64,000 bases of DNA from Amanita rubescens (Eukaryota > Basidiomycota > Agaricomycetes > Agaricales > Amanitaceae): the NCBI GenBank assembly GCA_015039365.1, contig WION01000031.1:186001-250000 (forward strand), read 5' to 3'. Made by a program: the position numbers and the translations under genes. Each line of letters starts with the position of its first letter. Position 1 is the stretch's first letter. Shown here piece by piece: positions 24,416 through 33,911 of this stretch. The notes under the pieces were generated by a model. That model searched no databases, was not told the origin of the DNA, and saw nothing but the letters and a program-made list of their open reading frames with translations.

Positions 24416-24536
24416 AGAAATATGGGTTCAGCTTTACACTAGGATATTAATTACCATTAAACAGCGTGTACATGTCTCGCCGCTGCCGTGACCTGTATAT
24501 CGTATGGCCAAGTCCCACTGATCAACAATCCATAAA
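23875..24536. other. Intergenic region between convergent genes
   Basis: This 660-bp interval lies between the kinase stop codon and the stop of the convergent Crinkler-kinase gene. Most of it (to about 24415) is duplicated downstream. No RNA gene or reading frame is convincing. Confidence 0.4.
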
Positions 24537-26705
24537 CTACGGAGATATGGCCCGGAGTTTAGACAGGGTCTTCCTTAGTACCCGCCTATCATCCTCTTTC
24601 GTGATTCTTAAATCATTGGACACCCTACCATCCAGCAACTCAGGGTTGAGGTTTGCTGTAGGATAGAATAACTCTCCATCTTTACCACCCCAATCGAAAT
24701 CAATCAACCACATAGATTCTTCCTTGCAGAGGATATTCGCGTCCCGCAAGTCGCCGTGGACTAGGCCTGCCAAATGAAACTTCTCCACGAGGTCCTGAAG
24801 CTCTTTTTTCCAACGGTCTAGGTGAGCAGCAGATAGGGTTGACTCGGAGTGAGTGATTGGGACTCCAGACTCGATCCATTCCATCGCGATACCATACCAC
24901 CCACCAGGAAGCCGTTCAAAAGCAAGAATCTGTGGCGCATGACCTAATCCGAGACAAAAATCATGCAGCTCGATCGAATACCGTCGAGCAAACTTGATTA
25001 GGACAATTTTCTCGTCTGGCGTCTGGGCGACGTACAAGAGGCGGTTAGGTCGTGGGTCGGGAAATAAGAGTTGAATCTTAAAACTGAAATAGTCGTTGGA
25101 TGGGGGTGGGTATTTGCGTAATTTGAAGACTGCCGGAAAACAATTGTCATAACGTAAGACTGGCCCAGAAGGGGGATTGTCCAGGAGTTTCTCGACATCT
25201 TGGAGAATGCGAGCTTGGAGTACTGATGCTGCAGTAAAGGCCAAATAGAGTGATGCGCGGTCGCGCCCATCAGAAGCCGATTGGATACATGAGAATGTTG
25301 GTGTCAGACTAACGAGCTTCAATTGATGGCCGATTGTGATGATAGCATAGAACGTCAATTTGCATCCTACAAATATTCAGATCTTCAAATAACCAACTTC
25401 AGAAACGTCCAACTCACCAACAATGGTTAGACCGAGACATGGCACCCTCCATTGTTGAAAAAGTTCTGGATGGTTACCCATTCCTGTCGCATTCAGACGC
25501 ACGACGTAGCATGCAAGCTCTACGTAAGGAATTGCATTGATCCCTGTGATCCTGTTTTTAATGTCTACAACCGCCGTCGCTGCGCGATGAGGCCCAGTAT
25601 TATAGCCATCGCTGTTGCCGGAATCAATGGCAGCTGCACTTAGCGGGGGATCTTGATACCTCGACGTGCCGAGAAAATGTTGTTGAGGCAGGGTAGAGCT
25701 GCATCCCTCCGCTCATATTCGTAACCATAGTGTTTGTTCATCTCGCTGGCAAACTCATCGACCTCCCTATGCAACTTCATAACGTCGATATCAGCCATCC
25801 CGGGAACATCGCGACCGTCCATGATGTCCAGGAAGTGTCCAAAGCCTTCGTAAAGAAGAGCGACGGGTGGAATGTTGGGATCCGGTTCTGGACGATCATC
25901 GAAGATCTTCTCAGTCGGTTCCAACGTCTCGGAGATATCTGGCTTCGCTGCACTTGACGGCGCAATCGTAACAATTTTAGCACGTTTGACACGATAGAGG
26001 ATGTCTTCTTGTTCAGAAAGCACGCGTTTCTGTTGAATGACTATGGATTAGATGCAGAAGATCAAGAAGGAAGGGTCGGGATCGGGATCGGGATGAAGGA
26101 AAAGGAGGATGAGGGGAACATGAGGGAGGCGGAATTGGAAGGTAAAGAAGGTAACCGGATGACAGCACGTGAAAGCCACGGAATATGAATGATCGGATGA
26201 GAGGTGGCACGAAACCGTCACGAGATTGAGGGTGGTGCCAGAAACCAAAGAGGCGGAGTCAGCAAAACGCTCAATCATGGAAATTTACTTCCACTCACCA
26301 GTGGCCAGCCCGGGGACCTTTACAATTATGTGGATGTCGTTGGGGTTCGGAGGCCACCTTGAAAAGATACTGAAGAGCTTGTCCGTGGGCTCTAATTTGT
26401 CCGCAATTTTCGAAAGATCATTTCCAATACGTTGAGCCAGAGTGTTGGCTGGCGTCGCAGCGATAGAGTCCTTGGGCTGAGAAAAGCGATGTTACTTCAT
26501 ATCGTAAGTCGTTAATTTCGCTCACCTTCCACAATTCCAGCGTGGGGGGATCGACATCCTTCAAGGTACCCTCTTCTCGCTTGCCTTTAATAACTCGCTT
26601 GAACTCATCAACCGCATAATCATGCTCCACGGTAACTAGAAATACGATAAATTCGCCTTCGATAAGACAATTAAACGTGTAAGGGTCGTCCTTTTCAAAT
26701 TCCAT
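24537..26705 (-). CDS. Crinkler-type N-terminus fused to a kinase-like domain (frameshift near 25645)
   Basis: The N-terminal exons read like the Crinkler (CRN) ubiquitin-like domain: FNCLIEGEFIVFLVTVEHDY, DEFKRVIKGKR, DPPTLELWK, then LEPTDKLFSIFSRWPPNPND and IHIIVKV. After a long intron (about 26035-26303) follows a helical exon (25640-26023) and the kinase-like part: VALLYEGFGHFLDIMDG, RVPCLGLTIVGCKLTFYAI, IQSASDGRDRASLYLAFTAA, then IVLIKFARRY, VHGDLRDANIL (catalytic loop) and LIDFDWGG (metal-binding Asp). It ends LSKLRAISP before TGA at 24537-24539. I use the ATG at 26703-26705, where CRN proteins normally begin. The frame breaks by one base near a 5-C/G run at 25645-25649. A 26-nt intron (GTATCA...GTGCAG) would also bridge the break but would be very short. 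It may be a recent pseudogene, an assembly error, or spliced there. Confidence 0.65.
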
Positions 26706-26829
26706 GTTGGGATCATGGAAGTAAAGCACGGGATCGTGGAAAAAGACACGTGAGGGTCTATTTCGTTGCGTTGTAATTTGTAAGTTACTAACTGCCGTAG
26801 CGCGCCGTAGCAACCGCGTTTCCATATAG

Positions 26830-27237
26830 GCCCGAACAAAATCTATTGAGAATCATCGAACCATACTCTGTTATCGAGATTGACTGTGTTGCGGAGACGG
26901 TCGCACAAGCGAGACAGGCCGTTGAGACAAAGTGAGTGGCATTTATGCCATACTTGTCCGAGAAGAGCTCATGTATACCGTCGTGACAGACTCTCCCAGA
27001 TGAACTTGGATAAAGTTTTCCACGGTGTACTTGACCAACGACGGGTGTCTACCGGTATTTGACGAACCCAGGGCAGATGTGAGTTTTTCGTACGATCTTT
27101 TCACTTTAGTGATCCCGATCTCCCGAATACAGAACACGCATGGAGCTGCGATAGATACGCTAGAACAGGTTGGTAAAGTTGTAGAGTCGTTATGGCAAGT
27201 TGTTGTTCATTTATCAGATGGGATAAAAGGCTGATAA
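26830..27237 (+). pseudogene. Decayed copy of the RPN6 C-terminal exons
   Basis: This matches about 20877-21285, beginning CCGAACAAAATCTATTGAG and running through the PCI-domain exons and the start of the GC-AG intron. It has small deletions and substitutions (for example in the DQRRVSTG region) that break the frame. It lacks all upstream exons and a start, so it cannot make RPN6. Its left end lies about 125 bp upstream of the Crinkler-kinase ATG, so the duplication breakpoint sits in or near that gene's promoter. Confidence 0.8.
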
Positions 27238-27583
27238 GTGAGAGAGACGTTCAGTTGATGAAAAGGACGTTCAAAACGGGTGTTTATGCTTTCGCTTGTC
27301 TTTATTACGAGGTAGGCTATCGAATTAACTGTCATACGTTTTGAGAATACTGAATGGAGCTCAACAGATACGCTTTGATTCTATACCCTTCAAAAATAAT
27401 AGCCATCAGATAATAAAGGTGGTCACGAGCGGGCAGCGCCTGTCCCTTTTGCCAAAACCTGAGCTAAATGCAGTCGCGTGGAAATTGATTCGGCGCTGTT
27501 GGAGAAGAGAGCCAGCTAGACGTCCAAGCATGGAAGATGTGGTGGAGAGAATGATGTCCTGGCAATCTCCTTCCAAAAAGTGA
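27238..27583 (+). pseudogene. Duplicated kinase C-terminal fragment
   Basis: This matches the last two exons of the kinase at 21563-23874 (from about 23540). It keeps FDSIPFKNNSH, LLPKPELNAVAWKLI, CWRREPARRPSMEDV and the identical end SWQSPSKK before TGA. It starts directly after the RPN6-tail copy, with the whole kinase head missing. It lacks the glycine loop, catalytic loop and DFG motif, so it has no kinase activity. Confidence 0.8.
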
Positions 27584-28116
27584 GCTCGAGGATGGCCGCC
27601 CGGCGCCCGATTTACTTTACCTGCATCACTATATGGCCATGTCAGGGACATCATCGTTCGTTCAACACATGGAAGAGCCTAGGGCCGTAGAGTCGTAGAA
27701 GGTATTCGTGTTTTACGGACTGTCAAGTGTCACACCACGCTTTATTAATAGTAAAAGGTTCTATACCGAGAACTAGGTTCCCTGTTTCCCATGCCTCTCG
27801 CTCCTGGGCAGTGAGTAGCCGATACGGATCAGTGGTCCCTTTCATTATTCATTCATGGTTTTCTTATTGTTCCTTCCTACTTGTTAGCGTGTGAATGACG
27901 AAATGTTTATCTCGCCAGGCTGTGGGTACCTGACTATGAGGCGTGTTCTCTGTACCCGGCACCCGCCGCCCGCTCTTCGGATCCTCCCCATACCTTGGGG
28001 CAACAAACCTATTTTCTTGCTAGAATTAGGTTCCTGCTTGAAGATAGAGGGTAATTCAAGTTCATCATTCAGGTGCTGGGCGCAGGCTTTCAATGTACCG
28101 TCAAGTGACATGGTTG
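27584..28116 (+). repeat. Duplicated 3' flank of the kinase gene
   Basis: This continues the duplication beyond the kinase stop and matches 23875-24415 with small indels. No gene is supported here. A minus-strand open frame at 27884-28120 has a counterpart at the source copy only in fragments and looks like chance. Confidence 0.7.
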
Positions 28117-28288
28117 TCATTGATAACGAACGAACGTCGCAATGTCACCGAAACACAGGGCCTCCTATTCCGCCTAGTACAGTGTACACGGGCATCTGAG
28201 GAGCGGAGATTAGCTGGGCGGGAGCAAACTGGAACGCGCATTACATCACTTGCTTCCGCCCCCTTTTCACCATTCCAACGACTATCAG

Positions 28289-30203
28289 ATGTCGTTTGAC
28301 CTAAACCAAGATTTGTATATCCCTGGGTCTTTCCCTCTCGACGCGCTCCGCGACATTCCTAGTGACCCTCCCCTCGCCACGTACGAGAACGAATCGTCTA
28401 GGCTTCAAGACATGGGTCAATCAACGATAGACTCTGCGAGACGGTCACGTATGTCGCCCTTGTTTAACACTCTCATTCATCAGACCTGTTACACTCACAA
28501 AGGGGAAGGCGAGATTGACGAAGAGCAGACGAGAAACGTTGCACCCGGTGAGAGGAACACAGTCTGCCTGCGTCATGTCTCATGTTCGCAAAGAGTACCA
28601 CACTGACGATGGTCAGCGGTCGAGACATACTATGACACGTTGCTCATTAGAGCAGTAGCGGAAACATCTACTGGGCGGGAGGTCACGGAGTCTGCCCTCG
28701 ACGACAACGAAAACCCTCCGCTTGACGCGCAGGACGGTCAGTTGAGGTTTCCTGAAGAAGACTTTGAAGCGGTGACTCGAGAAATTCGAGGTATCACTAA
28801 TGCTGCAGGGAGAAGACTACGGGTGGCAACCGTTCCCATCGCAGCAAAGAGTGACCAGCAATCAAGCCATTATGACGAGATAATTGACCCCGACAGTGCG
28901 GGGACGAATGACGTATATGTCATCACAAACCAGATTTCAGTGCAAGACAGGGGAATCGAGGACGAACCACAATCCCCTGACCACGAAGCAGTCTTGACGA
29001 ATGCCGTTGTAGAAGACCGACTCTTGGCAGATTATTTGCACTCATGCTCCCAACCACATCATGAAACTGAAAGGAAGCGGTTCAGGCCACAGTCCGGTTT
29101 GCGTTTTGTCCGATTTGGATCCTTCTCGTTTGCTAAAAAGTTCTGACTTTAGATTTTTCTGGTGGCACTGTCAAACCTACTAGTGTGGCAATGGAAAAGA
29201 CTCGCCAGTCCGTTCGAGGTCCAGAAGAAGATTGGCCACACCGCGATGTCACTTCGTCAGGTACACTTGCAGAACCAAGCAGATTGCAAACAGAGGATGT
29301 CAGGACAGACTCGGACATGACTATGGGAGCAGAAAACGCTGGTGATTCAAGTCGAAGGTCTGGAATTGCCATTCAACAGACTGATGGTTTGATCAAACAC
29401 CGTCGCCACTTACTCTTCCATTGACTCCAATTTTCATTGTAGGTAGTCGGCCGAGACGATGGAGTTCAGATTCTGCTCCTCGATACTATGGTCGAGCTAT
29501 ATGCTCAGGCTATCTTGCAACTGGTGATGATGAAAATGTTTTCTCCGACTCCAGCCACCCTGAAGTCGCTACGATCTCCAGTCAAGCAAGTACATCTGAC
29601 GATTTATCAACTATTAGTACCTCAGAAAGTAACATCGTGATACGGCCGCGACGGCGTGTAAGTGATTCTCCCAGGACAGGTTTAATAATAATTTAAGTAT
29701 TTCACCAGTCTCTTGTACGGGTCAGTCGCGAGGAACTAGCATTGAAGTTGCAAAATATCCAGGAAAAGACTCGTGATAACCGCTTAGCACCACCACTCCC
29801 TGAGGGCGAATCATCGCAGCTTTTACCTATCTCCCAAAGTTTGCCTTCAGCGTCCAAGCCTCGATGGTGGTCTCGCACTGATGCAAAAGTACCTCGGGCG
29901 GTAGTTCCTACAGCCCCCGCCGACCGAAGGGCGCGTGCAACTTCTGCAATAGTTCGCTTCTCTGCCAGTCAGGATGATTTACGAGTTGACTTCGAACCCG
30001 TGCGGCCGGATAACGAGGAGGTGATCAAGAAAGCTTCAGAGGAGCCTGAGCCTGGCGGTAGAAATGAGACCTCGAAAGTCGCTCAACCTAAGAAGATGGG
30101 TCTTTGGGAAAGAATCAGGGGCATCATGTCAGGGGGAACTTCGAAGGGTGCATCAAGGGCAGAAAAGGTTCAGAAGGGGGAAATGGAAGATCCTAATGGG
30201 TAG
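28289..30203 (+). CDS. Hypothetical disordered protein, multi-exon
   Basis: I do not recognise this protein. Starting at ATG 28289 (MSFDLNQDLYIPGSFPLDAL), about seven exons can be chained with good splice signals: introns near 28449-28490, 28547-28650, 29097-29152, 29387-29441 and 29658-29709. The product is hydrophilic, rich in Ser, Arg, Glu and Pro, with no membrane segment and no known domain. The last exon (about 29710-30203) holds a helical stretch (SREELALKLQNIQEKTRDNR) and a basic C-terminal patch (KKMGLWERIRGIMSGG). It stops at 30201-30203. The consistent low-complexity composition across exons supports a real gene. A regulatory or scaffold role is possible but unproven. Confidence 0.5.
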
Positions 30204-30543
30204 GCGAGACGGTGTGCAATCGAGTCATCCTACAGTCAGTTATAGGATTGCTTCACATAGAGGTTGAGTGACCGGCGCGAATAATAGATCAGAACCACCT
30301 GAAAAAGCACTGGTAGGAATCAAATGTATCCTCGCAGCATGCCACGCCAAAGAAACTCTCCTTGAAACATCGGTGATCCTTGTCAATCACACAGCCGAGA
30401 TGACTTCCAACAAGACGCCACGTGAATACCACCTACACTATCCAGTTTCTGTTTCTGAAGTGAATACGTATCTCGAGAGTTCGAGTCCATCAGGTATACT
30501 ACTAGTCCTCGTAGTAGTCCATCATGTCCATTGTCATCATTAC
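30204..30543. other. Intergenic region between convergent genes
   Basis: This 340-bp gap lies between the hypothetical gene and the small secreted protein copy 1. Its right part resembles the 3' flanks of the other secreted-protein copies, so it belongs to the tandem duplication unit. Confidence 0.4.
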
Positions 30544-31088
30544 TCAAACAACCCTCAGCATCGTATCGGCTGGTTCGGCGAGTACCTCACCTGTTTCCAA
30601 TATAATCAATACCACAGTATGGCATGCATCGGGAATGACAGAAGAAGACATACGTCAAAGACACCGGCAAACACAACGTTGAGCTGGGCCTCGCCCATGG
30701 GCAAAAGGGGAGGAATCTGAACGGTGAAGTTCTGGTAGAATCCCCCACGCGGATCCTGCCGGTGTAGCAGCGGCAGGTAGGGCCCAGTATATAACAGATG
30801 TTCTCCCACGAACTGGATAGGCGGCGCGCAAGGTCGGGCAATGCAGGTCGAGATACCGACTGCAATGCCAATACTACTGGGTCCATCAATGATTTCCTGT
30901 GCAAAAAGTTCAATATTCTGACGGAGTCTCCGATAACAAAGCAGAGCCCTCACAACTAGTTCCACTTGAACCGTCAATGGTCGGCCCTGTTTGATATGTG
31001 TGTTAGCAGGCGGATATCCAATCGCGATGCTCTGAGCCACCGCGATCGCTGCGAGAGTGGCGAAGAGGATGACACTCAGGAGCTTCAT
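30544..31088 (-). CDS. Small secreted protein, tandem copy 1
   Basis: This is a short secreted protein of a family frequent in Agaricomycetes. The signal peptide is MKLLSVILFATLAAIAVAQ (residues 1-19). Family marks follow: YPPANTHIKQGRPLTVQV, GIAVGIS with a Cys pair, YTGPYLPLLHRQDPRGGFYQ, NFTVQIP and GEAQLNVVFAG. The last exon, reached through an intron ending CAGGTGAG, gives LAEPADTMLRVV before TGA at 30544-30546. The start is the ATG at 31086-31088. It has three exons, like copy 2. Function is unknown; secretion and a tandem array suggest a role outside the cell. Confidence 0.7.
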
Positions 31089-31960
31089 TGTCGTGACAAA
31101 TCTGTAGAAACTTGAAGAATCTAACGCGGGGAACCTACTTGGACGTGGCACAGAGCACTCATCATGACCTGGAGGTGAGTCCGAGATTCTCAATGTCATT
31201 GGGCGTTAGAAACGTCACCATATCGTCGACAACCTAGCTGGTTACCGACTGGGGCCGGGGGGGGCGCAACTTGCAGCTAAACGCTGAAAGTTGATTCTCG
31301 ACAAATCGAACCCGAGTTGTCATCAGGGCAGGGATAAGAATCATACCCCGCAACGAACGCCAAATAGAGAGCGATCAAACCCAAGGACTCATTACGGACA
31401 TCGGGACGTGATGCCTAATATCACTGTTTGCTTCCGCTTCGTATGTGTCCTGGAACTTAATGGGTTTACTTGCATATCCTGTCACAACAAGCCCAGGGCC
31501 TAGCCCTCCGCTTCCGGTCGGACTACAATTGGCACAGCGTTGAACGCGTACGCACAGCCTCAGTATGTTCATGCCCCTAATCGAGACAATAAGGCACTAG
31601 TAATGATAGCGCCAATGTTTAGGGATTATGGTGAAAGCAGGAACCCATGGTCACGAACCTCGATTGCATTGAAGAAGCCAACGGACGTGAGATCTCTAGC
31701 GTTACCGAATAACAGGAAATTGTAATTGGAATTATATATGACTTTACCTCGCAACGTGCAAGCTTCATATATCATAACTCCTTAAAACCTAGCCGGAATA
31801 GCCGACATGAATTCGAACAGTGGTGTTATATTGTTCAACGTGAGTGAGTACGTGACCAACAGTCCAGTTTCTGCAAACGAACGCGTATCAAGAATTGTCC
31901 TAAGTTATATACTATACGTATGTCCATCAGATATAGTCCAATCATGTCCATTTGTCGTCA
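31089..31960. other. Intergenic spacer of the secreted-protein array
   Basis: This 870-bp spacer between copies 1 and 2 holds the copy 1 promoter and the copy 2 3' flank. The segment at about 31850-31960 resembles 30440-30545 (shared words such as CCAGTTTCTG and CATGTCCAT), showing that the duplication unit includes downstream DNA. No other gene is visible. Confidence 0.45.
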
Positions 31961-32498
31961 TTAAACAACGTTTAGCGTCTTACTAGTAGTCTCCCAGATC
32001 AGAGAATTGCTCGCCTGTTACCAATATATAATCAATATCACTGAACGGTCCCGTTAGAAGAAAACTTACCCCAATGAGTCCGGCCAACGCAACGTTGAGG
32101 TGTGCTTTCCCTTTTGGGATGCCGGAGGGAATAAAAACCGTAAAGTTCTGGTAGAATCCCCCACGCGGATCCTGCTTGTGCAACACCGGCTTGTAAGGCC
32201 CAACGTACAGGTTTATCTCGCCCGAGGACACGTTAGCCGGCTGGCAACCCGCACTACAAGGCTCGAGGCCGATTGCAAGGCCAACGATAATGGGACCTAT
32301 GATACTATCCTGTGAAGGGTTCATCAATGTTTTTTGGCAACAGCTTAGAATGGGAAGACTCACGGGCTGGACCACCTGAACCGTCAAGTTTTGGACTGGG
32401 TGGATATACTTGTTGGCAGGCGGATATCTAATGACGATGCCCTGTGCGACGGCAAAAGCTGCAAGAGTGGAGAAGAGGATGACACTGAGGAGCTTCAT
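31961..32498 (-). CDS. Small secreted protein, tandem copy 2
   Basis: This paralogue of copy 1 has the same three-exon layout. The signal peptide is MKLLSVILFSTLAAFAVAQ. Conserved blocks: YPPANKYIHPVQNLTVQVV, IIGPIIVGLAIG with several Cys, YVGPYKPVLHKQDPRGGFYQ, NFTVFIP and GKAHLNVALAGLIG. The last intron (GTAAGT...TAACAG) leads to a last exon SLIWETTSKTLNVV before TAA at 31961-31963. The start is the ATG at 32496-32498, with a TATAAA element at about 32553-32558 on the same strand, 55 bp upstream. The frame is intact. Confidence 0.75.
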
Positions 32499-32552
32499 TG
32501 TTGCTGGTAAGAGTCCTGGGGGATGTAGAATTCAGGACGCAAGATCCGAGCC

Positions 32553-32558
32553 TTTATA
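32553..32558 (-). promoter_or_regulatory. TATA box of secreted protein copy 2
   Basis: TATAAA on the minus strand lies 55 nt before the ATG. Copy 3 has the related element CATAAAA at a similar distance. Confidence 0.45.
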
Positions 32559-33002
32559 GCGTAGGCGTCAGCCATTTGTTACAAGCGGGGATCGTTCGCC
32601 TCCGGTGTGAATGGTATGGACCACACCTCGTGAGTGGTAAGGATCTAGTAACATTGTGTGAGAATAACATTTCGGGTCTGGGCACTGGGCAGAGGGTTCC
32701 GGGTCGGCCTCGTCTGATTACGTAACTGACGGTCCTGTACTCTCTGACTTGACCTCAATAGTGACAGCAGTAATCATGTCTCTGTGTTTGCAGACGCAGG
32801 ATCGCGATCAAGGCGGGTTGCCGTTCCAGGGTCACGACGACAGGATCTATGCCATGCGTGTTTGATAAAACGTGTCAATCCTTGTTGTGCACGCCTGAGA
32901 CGACTCCCAGCAGCCAACGTTCCAGTTTCTGCAGCGAATTGGATCAAGGTCCTAGTTGCATATGGTGCAACTCCATCAGGAATCATCTATCACGTCTATC
33001 GT
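32559..33002. other. Spacer between copy 2 and the broken copy 3
   Basis: This 440-bp spacer has no convincing gene. A short plus-strand/minus-strand open pair at 32774-33029 has no recognisable domain. Its right end resembles the downstream flanks of copies 1 and 2. Confidence 0.35.
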
Positions 33003-33418
33003 TGTCATTATACAACGTTTAGGGTCTGACTAGTAGTCTCCAATATAATCAATACCATAGAATGATTGTGCTGCAAGAAACCTACCCCGATAAATACAAC
33101 GTTGAGCTGCGCTCTTCCCTTGGAAAGGACAGAAGGAATATAAACGGTAAAGTTCTGGTAGTACCTCCCCAGGAATCCCGGGTCCACGTGCGGCTCCGGC
33201 TTGTAGGGTCGATTGCGAGGCCAACGATAATGGGACCTATGATGCTTGACTCGTTGAGCATTTGATGTAGTTTATGGCAACGAGATTACTCACGGTTTGG
33301 ATCACCTGAACCCTCCAGTTCTGGTTTGGTTGGATGTATTTGTCGGTCCAATGACGATGTCCTGAGCCATCGCAATGGCGGCGAGAGCGGGGAAGATGAT
33401 GACATTCACGAGTTTCAT
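33003..33418 (-). pseudogene. Small secreted protein, tandem copy 3, broken
   Basis: This begins with an intact signal peptide (MKLVNVIIFPALAAIAMAQ, ATG 33416-33418), then loses its frame: the block DKYIQPNQNWRVQV is in a different frame from the start. About 45 nt covering the Cys-rich segment are missing between GLAI and the PGFLGRYYQNFTVYIP equivalent. The 3' end with SQTLNVV is still recognisable near 33005. At least one frameshift and one deletion make it a pseudogene. Confidence 0.75.
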
Positions 33419-33911
33419 TGTTGTCACAAATTCTGGGGGTGTCAGATCGCAGGAGCCCCAAGCTTTTATGCCGCAAGCGTTTTAACCATTTACATAGTAC
33501 AAGCCTGGTGTGAAGGTTTCATGATGTCGCGATTCGTAAGAATCTAGTAAGACATAGAACGAATATAGCACGGGGAAGAGTGACGTATCAGTCTGAGCAG
33601 AGAGCCTGGGTGTTGGGCCATCCTTTTGCCAATGGTGATCGACAACACGCAAGCGTTGATATGTCGACAGCTGAGCCCGAGCTTCTGTTGGTGCTGGAAT
33701 AAGGATGGAACCAAGTTGTGGTGAATGCCGGCACCAAGACTGAGTGAAAGAGTGGGCGCTGGCTCCGAGAAGCGCGCTTCGATGCTATGTTCGAACGTCC
33801 GCTATTCAATGTGGCCTCACGATTCCGTGGGGTCTATCCGACATATATGATGGCAGTAGTGAGAGTGACTCGGGGTCACACAGCAGCGTTACCATACGTA
33901 CACTACACATT
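33419..33911. other. Intergenic, nothing recognised
   Basis: This 490-bp gap precedes the HEL2 stop codon. It contains the old promoter of secreted protein copy 3 (CATAAAAG at about 33463-33470) and the HEL2 3' region. I see no gene. Confidence 0.4.
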
